A stretch of DNA of 64,000 nt. Source: Endomychus coccineus. Its lineage: Eukaryota; Arthropoda; Insecta; Coleoptera; Endomychidae. A program made the translations under genes and the position numbers. Where the stretch lies: positions 16,655,282 through 16,719,281 of the forward strand of contig OY294068.1 of NCBI GenBank assembly GCA_958510875.1, read 5' to 3'. Of this stretch, positions 23,612-34,970 are shown in pieces; positions within the stretch are counted from its first letter, which is position 1; each line of letters begins with the position of its first letter. Under the pieces are notes generated by a model that was not told the origin of the DNA, did not search any database, and worked only from the letters and a program-made list of their open reading frames with translations.

Positions 23612-24345
23612 GGGCAATTCCATTTTCAAGGAGCCCAGTTCAGGGGGGGGGGGTGTCAGCTCTTGGCCCGGCTTTTGGTTTTTTCGATTCTACTACTAGA
23701 ATGATGGCTTCCTGCCAAATTTCAGCTGAAATGTTAAGAACGAAAAAAAATGGCGCCTATTTTTCGTTTTTCTGTCATTTTTTGATATTAATTTTTGAAA
23801 CATCGTCTTGAGAGCCGTTCGCGCCAGTTTGAGTCTAAAAAATTTTTTATTAGTTTGGGCCCAGCGGCCATACTTTTTTTTGTAAAATCAAAAAAACCGA
23901 TTTTTCGTCTTTTCTCTGGTGACTGGCCTATATCATTTTTTGAGTTTTTGATAGGTTTTTAGAAAAAAAACAGCCAATACACAAAGAGCATTTGAAGAAA
24001 AAATGGTACTGATTGAATTTTCCTTGATATTTTTTCACGAGAACGTTTTGAGAAGTGCGGCTTCGAATTCGAATCCTACGGGAAATTTCCGATTTCCTAT
24101 GGGATTTCAAAAAAATTTCTAGACTCAAAATGGCGCGAACGGCTCTCAAGACAATGTTTAAAATATATTAATATCAAAAAATGACAGAAAAACGAAAAAT
24201 AGGCGCCGTTTTTTCTTGTTCTTACCATTTCAGCTGAAATTTGGCAGGAAGCCATCATTTTAGTAGTAGAATTGAAAAAACCAGAAGCCGGGCCATGAGC
24301 TGACACCCCCCCCCTAAACTGGGCTCCTTGAAAATGGAATTGCCC
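23612..24345. mobile_element. 734-bp MITE with GGGCAATTCC ends and TTAT target duplication
   Basis: Inverted terminal repeats of about 240 bp start GGGCAATTCCATTTTCAAGG on the left and match the right end in reverse. TTAT flanks both sides (23608-23611 and 24346-24349). Removing the element and one TTAT restores 'attttgattatatgaaag', which aligns base for base with the opposite arm of the neighbouring palindrome ('attttgatcatatgaaag'). The duplication is therefore four bases. The superfamily was not assigned. A G10 run sits inside the left arm and a C-run in the right. Confidence 0.9.
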
Positions 24346-24485
24346 TTATATGAAAGTGTAACTACTTTGTTTTTATACCACTCTTATTAATAATAATTTT
24401 CTATTTGTTTGATAACTATAGTTACGTTTTCACGTTATTATTAATAAAAGTGGTATAAAAACAAAGTAGTTATTCTTTCATATGA
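24346..24485. repeat. hairpin element split by the adjacent MITE
   Basis: Arms of about 50 bp ('tgaaagtgtaactactttgt...' and its reverse complement ending at 24485) flank a loop near 24400-24432. The left arm originally continued through the site now occupied by the MITE at 23612-24345 into 23600-23611. The hairpin element itself sits inside the Penelope RT. Confidence 0.85.
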
Positions 24486-24971
24486 TCAAAATCCACTATC
24501 TCTTGATTAGACAATATTTCTCTTGACAAACTTGAAATCTCCTTAAAATCAAAATTAAATCAAATTCCAAAAGTTTGGTATAGATATATCGATGATAATT
24601 TCGCGATTATAATTACAATTTCCTTGACTTTTTAAACACTTTTTATTAAAGTTGGTGATTACTTGGAATTCGACATATAGAAAAATTCCACTGAAAGAAA
24701 TGGGTTTACTTCCGGGTATTCAATTACATCATTTAATTATAAACTAGCTCCATTTAATAGTTTTGTTCATGGATTATTGAACGTCCCTTTGAGCCAGCAA
24801 AATATAACAACGAAATTGACAAACATCATCAAATAAGGTTGGACAATAGTTTATACAAATATTTGGTCAATAATTTAATTTCGAAACAAAACAGGAAATT
24901 GGAATGCAATCAGTTAATCAAATAAGCAACCTTCAAATAGTTCGATAACATTCAAAGGTTTCACTTATCAC

Positions 24972-25136
24972 TTAGGCAGAAGGTTGCTTCGCCATGTGAG
25001 CTTGACGACAGAACTTTTTTTGTAACCAGTCCGGTGAGTTTTCGTCACAGTTTTCAACAATCTTGCTGATCTCTTCAGTTGTCAGAGCTACAGATCTGTA
25101 TTTTCTTTTCTCTGGAAGCGCTTGTCTTTCTGACAT
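24972..25136 (-). CDS. 54-codon open frame of unknown identity
   Basis: From an ATG at 25136 to a TAA at 24972 the minus strand encodes a 54-residue, charged, coding-like peptide. It begins MSERQALPEKRKYRSVALT, is rich in Lys, Glu, Gln and Ser, and contains ISKIVENCDENSPDWLQKKF. Its composition is unlike the Phe/Ile/Leu-rich chance frames around it. I do not recognise a family. It may be a fragment of a transposon ORF or an exon, and there is no neighbour to support either. It ends 130 bp left of the fold-back element at 25265. Confidence 0.35.
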   Translation of the reverse strand: MSERQALPEKRKYRSVALTTEEISKIVENCDENSPDWLQKKFCRQAHMAKQPSA

Positions 25137-25264
25137 CTTCGAAAACTAAGTCTTTGAATGGGCCTATTTTTCGATTGAAATCTTCGAAGTACTTTTTCAA
25201 AATCGATCCATTTCCCAAGGATTTGCAGGTTTGGTCTATTTTTATACCCATTTTACTTAGCAAA

Positions 25265-26521
25265 AAAGCTCGGAATTTTTTCCAAACAGACCAATCAATT
25301 TAATTTTTTTTGCAAATCGTTCCTGGACGGATACTGAACGATATTGAACTTTAAGATCTAGTCGCTGGACCATTTGTCACCTGTTAAACCGGAAATTGGC
25401 CAATTTTCATGAGAAAATTTGCAAAATTGATAAGTATTGCCAAAATTGGCTGAAAAACTCCATTCGGGGGTTTTCGGGATCGCTGATCACGATTCCGGAG
25501 TTAGATTTACCATTTTCGACCGCAGTATCTAGAAATTGGCCAATTATATGTCTGAAAAATAGCCAAATTTAATAGTTTCGTAATTTTTGTTGAAAATGAC
25601 TAAAACATTTCACTCGGGAGTTATCGAGGTCGCTGATCACGATTCCGAAGTTAGATTTACCATTTTCCATCGCGGTAGCTAGGAATTGGCCAATTTTTTG
25701 TCAGAAAAATGGATAAATTAGATAATTTCGTAATTTTTGTTGAAAATGGCTAGAAAATATTGTTTGGGGGTTTCGTGATTCTGGAGTAACATTTTTTTAT
25801 TATTATACCATTTAGAAATTTACCAATTGCATGGCGCAAAAAAATATTTCATACCAGAAATTGGTCAACCGTATAGAAACAAAATGAACAAATTCAAATA
25901 AGAACAAGAATTTATGAATATATTTTTATTAAACGTTTTAATATTTCATTTATTTTTTTACATTTTATTATTTACAATTTATATTTTACAATTTCTTACA
26001 TTTACATTTACACTTTTATTCTAATGTTTATAAATTCAAAAATGATATAAATAAAATTCTGGGTACCATTCCAAAACTATAATTTGCAAGATACAGGTAT
26101 ATCAGAAATTACTGATTCTCGAACGCAAACAAATGATTTACAGTCACGGATAAATTCCCTGACTTTTGATAGCAGTGCCAATTTCAACAAAAATTACGAA
26201 ATTATCTAATTTATCAATTTTTCAGACATATAATTGGCCAATTTCTAGATACTGCGGTCGAAAATGGTAAATCTAACTTCGGAATCGTGATCACTCGATC
26301 AGCGACCCCGAAAACCCCCCGAGTGGAGTTTTCCAGCCAATTTTGGCAATACTTACCAATTTTGCAAATTTTCCCATGAAAATTGGCCAATTCCCGGTTT
26401 AACAGGTGAAAAATGATCGAGAGACTAGATCTTAAAGTTCAATATCGTTCAGTATCCGTCCAGGAACGATTTGCAAAAAAAATTAAGTTGATTGGTCTGT
26501 TTGGAAAGAATTCCGAACTTT
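25265..26521. mobile_element. 1.26-kb fold-back element with internal direct repeats
   Basis: Left arm 25265-25600 and right arm about 26175-26521 are reverse complements, including 'ttccaaacagaccaatcaa', 'gttcctggacggatactgaa', 'gatctagtc' and 'ccattttcgaccgc' blocks. Inside the left side the unit 'cgctgatcacgattccggagttagatttaccattt' occurs twice (from about 25470 and 25630), with a third degraded copy near 25770. The centre is AT-rich ('tttacatttacatttacac'). No coding frame fits a transposase. Confidence 0.88.
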
Positions 26522-28915
26522 CACAATTTTTACGTCTAATTTGACATGACTATAATGTAGATGAATTATATAATCAGCATTATCTTTTACTCATTCGTTA
26601 CAAAATTTATTTAGGTATTAGGAATTTCGAGCTCATTGATTGATACCTGGCGCGCATATTATTTGATATCTTGAGTGATTTCATAGATGACACGGAATTT
26701 TTCTAATTTTCAAGTAAACTCTCTCTCCTTTCTGAATATTTCACCGGTTTATTTTGACCTTCTCAAAATTGTCTATATGCTTTATTGTTAAATTATCAAA
26801 TTAGTACCACGGCTGGATTTTACTCACTAGTAGATACCTAAATCTATTATTACTTATTCGCGTTCTTGCAATCAACGAAAGGTCTCGGATCCACATCTAA
26901 AAGTGTATAATCCAAATTGATTTATTACTTCTCGATTGCGCGCTCATAAAATTCCACCGTTTTCCGCCTTCGTCGCACAGAGTAATATAAATCCAATATA
27001 AACGTATATTTCGAATAAAATTCAAGTGTAGTGAAATCTTAGGAAAATGAAGAAATGCATGGAAACATCTTATTTTCTTTCTTTATAGAACTTGAATCGA
27101 CGCTCCGGAATCCCTATAAATAAGTCGGGAAATCACATATCTATTCACATGTGAATAGACGATAACGGGAAGATTTTATTGTCTCCTGTTACTGTCAACG
27201 TAGCAATCACGTTCAAGTACCTTGGATAACATTTAGTGAGTTGCGAATTCATTTTAAGGTACGTATATGTTGGACAAATGTGAGGAATCGGATGTTATGC
27301 ATGAACTATGGTTATTATGAGTAATCCACAATACTTTTGGTGAGTGGGATCAATTCATCGAAATAACCGGTTATTATGAATAATCTTCAGCGCACACCGG
27401 TGAATTTCATCCATTTATATTGTATCATGTTGATCTTAAATCTGTATGGATAAAACAAATTCGAAAGAATCAATTTTCATTCAAGAAATCATCTGAATGT
27501 ATGCATTTTAGTAACAGGAGGAACTGGAATAGGAGTGTATGGGCCTGGAACCAAATACTCTGATGGCACTCAATCAGTCATGTGCTATAAGATGGTGTGA
27601 GAATGTTAAGAAAACACTAAATGTACTAGGCAAAAATGATGAAGTTACCTTTTTGTGGGTCTTTCGGTATATTTGGACCTCAGTGTATACTGCGAACGAT
27701 TAGAAAGCGATGAAGATATGAAAAGGTGTCCAACTTCATTTTTCTATGTTTCTTCAAATTAACAAGGTATATTTCGTACAAGGGCTGGTACTAGGAAATT
27801 TATTCTATTGTTTGGAATTATGTTGTGTATTAGGATTCCTTATTCAAATGAATTGATAATACCAAAACAAATACATCTTCGTATTATACTATCTTATTAA
27901 ACAACTGAAAGCGAATGAAAAGGAAAATGAAGAATTCTCCAGCTCAATGCTTAATTCGTTTCGAGAGTTCACTCCATTCATTATTGAAATATAATTGATC
28001 CTTCAACTGAAAGATTTAGATAAAGACATAGAAAATTAACTTTCTACTAACAGAAGCGTCCGAAAGTGAAAAATTATGCTAGGTATAGTAGATACCCCTC
28101 ATAGTGATATATGTATCAGTTCATTTTATTAACTCGAAATTCGATTTCCCTAACGAAATGGGTCATAATTGATTTTTGAGACCTGTATAATATGCTTTCT
28201 GTTCTACAACAGATTTGTAATCTATCTTTAGACCCCTAAAGGTCGCGACGTTGTCATATATGTCATTAATTTAAGCTATGTTTTCAACCTCGGCATTAAT
28301 CAAGGATAAGAAATATCAGCATGTTAAATTGCAAGCAAGGTGGTTGATTTGTTATTATTCAAATTTATGACACCTTATATAGTTCCTGGAACCGATGTGA
28401 GAGATATTTCAGCGCAGCATAATGGGTTTAATTTTTCATTCTGAATTTACTTTAAACCGTTATTGTGGAAGTCTCGTACTGTCTGTAGATACCATGCTCG
28501 TGTAATAAAAATAGAATAGTACCTTAGATAGGTGTAATTTATTGGTTTACTCCGGTAATAATTTATATAATTTCATGCTATTATGTGTTAGATGATTTAG
28601 AGGACTATATGAAGATGCATTATCGTTTTGCCTGTATCAATTTGTTTTAGCGAGCCGGGATAAGTTTACTTGTCAGATAATATTCTCTTACAAACAGAAA
28701 AATAACTTCATACATTTATTGCACTATTACGTGATACACGCAATGGTATTTCTTCAGATTAATTAATGACTAGTGATATTCAATCTAATCCATTCGACTT
28801 CAAATTATACTGTAGTGATACATGATGATGTTTCTGTAATTTATCTTTTCTATCTTTCGAAATTGGGTGAATTAGAAGTATCAAACCAAGTTATATTTTA
28901 GTTGTTATATAAATC
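26522..28915. other. long stretch without recognised genes
   Basis: Contains a perfect 20-bp palindrome (27140-27159, tctattcacatgtgaataga) and two adjacent diverged copies of a 60-bp unit beginning 'ggttattatga.taatc' (27309-27425). The segment 28370-28470 resembles 31110-31220 ('atttactttaaa..gttattg'). No gene is visible. Confidence 0.4.
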
Positions 28916-29182
28916 TTGTACATTCTTAAGAAAATAAGATCTAGCTTCCAGTCAGTTATTATGAGCATATTTTATAGGTATAATATGAATTTGACTAATA
29001 GAGAAATAGGTCAAAGAATCGAGTTTGCGCAACTAGATAGACTGCGGCTCAGGCTCTTGATCGACTTATACGAAAAATGGAGTGAAGGTATCGAAGAAAG
29101 TAAGCAGCGGCTCGCCGCGCAACTTGACGGACTACGGGTCGCGCTCTTGATCGGCTTATGCCAAAGACGGAGTGAGAGTTGA
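28916..29182 (+). repeat. 90-bp tandem duplication within an open frame
   Basis: 'gcgcaactagatagactgcg' (29027 on) recurs as 'gcgcaacttgacggactacg' (29117 on), a period of 90 bp that keeps frame. The 88-codon frame translates the unit as AQLDRLRLRLLIDLYEKWSE and then AQLDGLRVALLIGLCQRRSE. The repeat is GC-richer than its surroundings. The family is unknown, and it may be a repeat-element fragment rather than a gene. Confidence 0.6.
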
Positions 29183-30036
29183 GAACGGAGTCGTACTCTT
29201 TTCAGTCAAATGGCACGTTGAGACGAAGTGAGCATAGCGAACGATATGGGTTGAAGTAGGGTACCCCATGGGTCGATGTGGGGTATAAGTTATCCAATGA
29301 GAAAATCAAACACATCTTTCAGAAAATATTCTTCACTAATCGGCTAGACCAAAAGAGATCAAAATATGAAACGAAAGGTACATTCAGGTACATGGGTATG
29401 TTGAAATCATTGTAAAAAATTCAAGTACACAGCACAAATATGCGTAGCTCATCATCCTTAACGGCACACGAGCAATATGCCCAGCGATTGCACCCAGTCC
29501 CCCCTTTATAGGCCTGAGACCATAGGACAAAACACACATTCAGTATCTTCCTCATCGTCAGAACATGAATTCCGAAGCCTTGAAGTTGCTCTACTATTTT
29601 TCATTTTCTTAGTATTGGTTCCTTGCAATTCAACTTCTAAATTCTTCGTTATTTTCTTTTGCATACTTTTTTTCTTTTGTGCTTAGGTACGCTGATACCA
29701 TAATTGTTGCTGTTTTTCTTCGTTGTACTGTGACCCGCTACTTTAATCTTTTTTTTTAGGTAAAGGTGTTATGACCTCAGCCCTTCAATGACAATGATGT
29801 TGATGATAAGCTAAGATGGCTGTAACTCTTACCTTTGCACGCATTCGGCCGTGTTATTGATGTGAAAAGGGATTCAGCTTGATCCGTTGGAAATATGTTG
29901 GCAACTGCAGCAGAAACACTGTATACGTGGTTCAAAAGCTTATTTCCACTAAATAAATGAAAAAACTTTTCCTCTATTTTGCGAAAGAAAAAACTCCGGA
30001 GATCTAGCACGCTTACTTCACATGGAAGGAGACTGT
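29183..30036. other. stretch without recognised genes
   Basis: Short frames only. The 94-codon minus frame (29777-30061) has no motif I recognise. Confidence 0.4.
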
Positions 30037-30126
30037 AGGCTAGCCTAGTTGATAACGCCATCAGAACTGCAAACTATGAGCACTCATAGTTTGCAGCTCT
30101 GATGGCGTACCAACTACACTAGGCTA
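30037..30126. repeat. 90-bp hairpin
   Basis: 'gccatcagaactgcaaacta' in the left arm pairs with 'tagtttgcagctctgatggc' in the right arm around a short 'cac' centre. Outer 'taggctagcctagttg' and 'caactacactaggcta' extend the stem imperfectly. No flanking TIR element was recognised. Confidence 0.85.
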
Positions 30127-30719
30127 CCTCACGATGCTTCAGTCTACCCTACTTCTTTCATCATTCTGTGATCCGTTATAAATAAAACGTATAGACAATT
30201 TGACAAAGAATGTCGCTCATATAAGAGCTTTACTGTACCTACAATATCCGCACGCAATATTTTGTTTTCCAGCTCCGGTCTGAGATTTTTCACAGAGGTT
30301 TCAGGAGGGACCTGAACTGAAAGCACTCAATTATTAATTATTTGATTAATAGTCCAGTCAAAAGTGTGATAGAATAGGGGTCATTACTGAAATTTTATAG
30401 ACCGCGCCAAAATACAAAATTTTTTTGCATCGTGTACAGAATGGCTTACAAATCGTTGGACGGAAAAAGTAAGCTTGTGATTATTATTATTATTGAACAA
30501 TGAAAACCAATTTTCAATTGACAAATGGAATGTCTTTTATAATAAAAGGGATATCTCGGGTTCTTTTTGATTCAAAGTTTTTGAAATTTGGTATCAGGAA
30601 TTTTTTTGGTCGGCTGATTCAAATCTGAAGTCAAAAATTGGAAAATGCGGGCTCGTTTGTTGAAAAACACGGAAAATTCTACCTAATTATAGCAACATAC
30701 AAAATTGATTCGAATTTTC
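30127..30719. other. stretch without recognised genes
   Basis: AT-rich, with a short tattattatt run near 30482. Nothing recognised. Confidence 0.4.
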
Positions 30720-30925
30720 GTGATTCTGTTCATTTCGGCGATGAGGGTATTTTTTGTTGAAATTGGTGTGAGAAGGACGCCTTGTGCTAATACAATTAGT
30801 TTTAAGTAATCCAGTTTTAGACATAATAAGTCTTCTGATGATGTTCAGAAGACCGAAACGTACGTAAAGATGAAAATATAAAGCATGAGTGCTAAGGTGG
30901 CCTATTTCCCGAGAATTTATATATA
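30720..30925 (+). repeat. Penelope-type LTR-like repeat with hammerhead motif
   Basis: Same orientation and order as 16250-16460, sharing 'attagttttaagtaatccag' and the hammerhead-like core. It ends at 'cctatttcccgagaattta'. Confidence 0.8.
30830..30871 (+). ncRNA. decaying hammerhead-like motif
   Basis: GTCTT, CTGATGA, GAA and ACGTACGT are intact. Stem II (tgttcagaagacc) no longer pairs well and the closing strand is AAGAT, so stem I has a G-T end pair. Probably inactive. Confidence 0.5.
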
Positions 30926-31964
30926 AGAGGGACATAAGTATTCAAGATTGTGCCTGATATTGTATCTTAGGGGCGGTGATAGAATTATAAGAATTTGAAT
31001 CAAAATATCACGGGCCTATAAAACGACCTTGTGAACAATATTAGTATATCAGGTTACATAGCGAATAGTTGATATTGATAATGTGGATATTCATCACTCA
31101 TGTTGTTCATAAACCTGATATGCAGAAAACTTCAGCGTGCTGTAATGGACGTTCATTTCTCATCCTAAATTTACTTTAAATTATTATTGCGGCAATATTT
31201 CACTGTCAGAGAATAGTTGAACGTCCACGCTACATTGAAATGTAGAAGAATATCACTGCAACAAACTTCAGACAGAGGGAATATACATTAATGCGTGGAA
31301 TATCTTGATCGAATACATTATGTGGCAGTTATAATGAGAACTTCCTTTTAAAATGTCACATTTGGCCCAATAAGGAGTATTCTGTTATCTTTTACGAGAG
31401 ATGTTTCAGACATCAAATAACATTTCAAGGAACATATTATAAAAGTTTAATGTCACACTGGAATTGAAACATCCACTGTTCATAGAATTGAACTGTTTCT
31501 ATATAGATTTCAGCAAAGCTGTTCATATAAAAGGGAAATACCACTCGCTCATCACGAAATCTGCGAAAATATGAAACGGGCGAACTTTAATCTTGGCAGA
31601 TAATAATATGCTCCTTATTAAACGTAGGAACCCGCATTTTTTGAAAATCAATCCCAAACGGAGGAAAAGTATTCCATACATTTTGACGTTTGTGACATCT
31701 GATATAATTACGTACAATTCACATGACAGACAGATTCATAGATAGATATAAATTAATAGATAATTGTCGCAGTTCAGACTTTCTATGCTATAACAGATAA
31801 CACAACCCATCAACAAGACAGATAACGTTTACATGACAGGCAGCTGACATAATGTCTGGGACAGACCATTCCATAACAAAGATATCTCTGTGAATTTCAA
31901 TAAAGAGTAAAACGACTGTTTTTACGAATCTCTCTGTCCGATCACAAGTTTCTACGTTGGTATT
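30926..31964. other. stretch with short dispersed repeats
   Basis: 31680-31730 ('cgtttgtgacatctgatataattacgtacaattcacatgacagacagattcat') and the nearby 'gatatctctgtgaat' recur at 33335-33440 in the same order. 31110-31220 resembles 28370-28470. No gene is visible. Confidence 0.5.
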
Positions 31965-32775
31965 GGTATGGGTGGTGTAACGTTATACCTTACTACGTCT
32001 AATAATTACTTGAATAATCTCAATAACGGTTTCCGCTCGGAATTAAAGATGATTAAACTTGGAAAGAGACTATGACTGACATCTATGTTTTAATAGCAAA
32101 TTGAAATGAACCGAATCTCATCGTAGTTGGGAATTTTATCTTATGGTTCATCTTATCTGCTATTAATTGACTTTATTCAAAGATTATTATCGACAGTGAA
32201 CACGTAACTTGATGTATAATTGTGTCTTAAGCTAGTTGTAGTTCATCACGTTTTCACACCAGATCACTTTCGCTTGCTAGAATCTAAATAAGATAGTCAT
32301 TAACTATATTCTTTCTCTTGTCTTTATTCAGAATCTGATTTGTCAAGTTAGTAGTCAGAATTTTTTATGTCGTTCTCGACATAGGCTTGTTAAGCCTATC
32401 TGCGTGGTTGCGTGATATTCCGTATCTTCTTTCTTTTACCTTCCTCATATAAATTTGTAATGGATATGTCTTCTTAGGCTAGTCTTGGTGATATAACGGA
32501 AAGATTATAGATCTGGGTGAACTTGAATAAATCCGAAATTCTCATTTACTGCTTTATGAGATCATCGAGTGAATCATCTGATATTGCTTGAACAGATTAT
32601 TCATTCAGAATCTAATAGCACAATTTCAGTATACTGTACTCTGTAAATTATTATTGTTCAATTATTCTCTGGCAAATTTCTAAATTAACTCACTCATATT
32701 TTTTTAAGACTACCAATAAGTAACTTAGTATCCAACTATTTTCTTTCAGATTTCAGTATTGTATATCACAGGTAG
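31965..32775 (+). repeat. dispersed repeat C, copy 2
   Basis: Collinear with 3825-4784 in the same orientation. It is shorter because of small deletions, and the open frame of the first copy is not kept. Confidence 0.75.
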
Positions 32776-33086
32776 CTCTCTTTGAGATTTCAATTCTTTT
32801 GATAATTTTGTATATACAATTTGGGAAGATAGCATAATCAGTTGATGAATTATATTGATTTTCCTTGTTGATTATATGAGCTCCAAAGTTGAGTTTTTGG
32901 TTTATAATTTTGACTTCCAAATATTTCTGCCTTCAAACTTAAGGAGTGGGTCTCAGGCAAGTACGGCTTCAAATAGAACGTATTTCGTCTTCCAGACAGA
33001 TATAGAGAGCTTATTGTCGACGTCCACGGTGTGAGCAAACGTAAGGATTCACCTCTAAGCCGTTCGTGCTTGAGTCGAGTGTTCCT

Positions 33087-33152
33087 TCACATAATGCTTC
33101 AACTTGCCTTCAGAGGCTGTCAAAGAGCTGGTTCAACCTAGCAGCGTAATCC
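33087..33152 (+). repeat. direct repeat E, copy 1
   Basis: 'cacataatgcttcaacttgcc' (cited in part) followed by 'tcagaggctgtcaaagagct' and 'ggttcaacctagcagcgtaatccat' recurs at 34031-34112. The second copy has 12 extra bases in the middle. Confidence 0.85.
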
Positions 33153-34030
33153 ATGCTTGAGTCGAGAATCAGCAGACAGTTCCAAATTTAACTATGAATC
33201 AAACAAGGTGCCAGTGGCATAAAAAATGGGTGAGAAAGGGAAGCAAGCGCTGTAAACGTCATAAAGTGACAGTGATATATAGATCAGACAGGATTTTTCG
33301 AAACTCAATCGGAATAAAAGGAATTCGATATATTTCCACGTTTGTGACATCTACTATAATTACGTACAATTTACATGACAGACAGATTCATATAATAATG
33401 AATAATCAGAACAGTCACATAACAATGATATCTCTGTGAATCCCAGAAGCCAAAATTATCCATATTCACTTATTTTCCAATATAATATGGACTGGTAAAG
33501 TGAGTGACGTATTCTTTCCAATACCCTGTATAGTAGACCTAGAAGTGACTCATAATTTATTAACTAGAACGAAGTTGCTCGAAATAATATATAACTATAT
33601 TACAGTATGCGTGTTTCTTGATTTGGAATGACTATTTGACAGATATTATAATTCACTGGGGCTGAATGAGATCGGATTGACTGACGTGCCGTCACCTGCA
33701 GATTCAACACCCGTTGGATGTAGCATCATCGAAACGCCATTCGACAAACGTGACTGTATCGCGATGTCGGAGCTAGGTATTTCAGTTTAATACGGGGTAT
33801 CAGAACGTCTACAACAGATTTTCCGCCTTCTGTTCCAAAGGATATTATCTTATTTTCGTTGGATAGATTCCGTTGGCTACTTGAATTACTTTATTTCATT
33901 GTATCATTAGTGTCTAATTTCGGAAATATCCATTCAGTGAGCTAATAAATATTCCGGAACAATTCATTTCTTCCCAATGAAAATTCTTCTATGCTCAATT
34001 TTTCGGAAGCTGCGGAAATGAGCATTATGT
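33153..34030. other. stretch without recognised genes
   Basis: Includes the second copy (33335-33440) of the 'gacatctactataattacg' repeat also at 31680-31730. The 81-codon frame at 33194 overlaps this repeat and is not conserved. Confidence 0.45.
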
Positions 34031-34112
34031 TGCTTCACATAATGCTTCAACTTGCCAGGAAATTTTCAGAGGCTGTCAAAGAGCTGGTTCAACCTAGTAG
34101 CGTAATCCATTC
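34031..34112 (+). repeat. direct repeat E, copy 2
   Basis: Near-identical to 33087-33152 apart from an insertion of 'aggaaatttt' type bases after 'cttgcc'. The spacing of 940 bp and same orientation could mark solo ends of one lost element. Confidence 0.85.
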
Positions 34113-34494
34113 ATTTCTTCTGTAACAGTTAGACAACACAAGAGTCTAATCTGCAATAGAGCTCATTGTACAGGGTAACTCGGTGACTATAGGAGATACA
34201 AAAATGGAAGTCACATAACTTGTCTCTTATTTCTTAACAAATTCATTGGAAGATACAAAAAATAGCTATCGTCTTTTGTTTTCGAGTTATAAACAAAAGT
34301 ATGATTTTTAGATTTTTAGACACATGGGAATATCGTGGTTGTTTGTAAAGTGAAAAGGAAATAACTTTCAATCTTTTTTCTGTGTAATCCAGTGGCGTGA
34401 AGAAACTTTGAAGAGAGAAGAAACTTTGAAGGGAAAAGTGCAATTTCGAGTTGTATCTTTTAAATGAGAATCATAGTTGGATATGGCTTAGTTG

Positions 34495-34970
34495 AAACAA
34501 TTTTTTATGCTTATTATTTCCGTTCTTACGTACGTTTCAGTCTCATGTCCATCATCAGTAGACGTATCAATGTCTATAACGAAACTTCTTAAAACTAATT
34601 GTATCAAGCACAAAGCATCCTCATCGAACTGATTTCAATTCAAGAGTAATAGATACTGTAACACAATAATGTTTTAAGTATATGAATCAAGAGTACACTG
34701 CTCAGCAATTTGCTTGTAAAATATTTGGTCATTTCAAAGCACTGTTTGAAATACGACTGAAGCCAAAAAATATAATGCTCAAGTGTTCACTTTCGATCCA
34801 GATGTTGAAGATTCATGAAGTAATAGAAAAAGGTTGTCAGATCTTATTAGAAGTATTGATATTTGAGCATGCTACCCAAAATATACTTTTAACATCATAA
34901 AGACGCATGTAGGAATTTGCATGGGTTTTGATTAATTAAATTAGTATACATCTGAGTTAATGATTGAAGA
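34495..34970 (-). repeat. Penelope-type LTR-like segment downstream of the PLE coding remains
   Basis: Contains a degraded hammerhead motif and the 'aaactaattgtatcaagcac' block also at 62480. 34784-34915 is inverted relative to 16017-16090. On the minus strand it lies directly 3' of the Penelope coding remains at 34970-36150, consistent with a terminal repeat of that copy. Confidence 0.7.
34522..34563 (-). ncRNA. decayed hammerhead-like motif
   Basis: CTGATGA, GAA and the ACGTACGT octamer remain, but stems I and II have mismatches. Probably inactive. It is on the same strand as the adjacent Penelope coding remains. Confidence 0.45.

Larger units (their letters stand above)
23300..24960 (+). 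pseudogene. Penelope-like RT, interrupted by two palindromic elements
   Basis: Plus-strand matches to a Penelope-like RT occur in order. FDLYTNIILNRD near 23330 may be the LFTN.P segment. STYKLAMGNPLFKKLM (about 23520-23570) is the YKQ.GLAMGNPLSP motif. After two inserted palindromic elements come LDKLEISLKSKLNQIPK and VWYRYIDDNFAIIITI (about 24520-24610), the catalytic YxDD palm. NYKLAPFNSFVHGLLNVPLS (about 24740-24800) is the thumb segment. Stops, shifts and the insertions inactivate it. No GIY-YIG domain follows. Confidence 0.8.

Noticed and set aside
23641..23655. G-run as a quadruplex
   Set aside because: It is a single homopolymer run mirrored by a C-run in the other MITE arm, without the spaced G-tracts of a quadruplex.
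27140..27159. Perfect 20-bp palindrome as an operator or recombination site
   Set aside because: It has no neighbouring gene or second copy, and a single 20-bp palindrome in AT-rich DNA is weak evidence.
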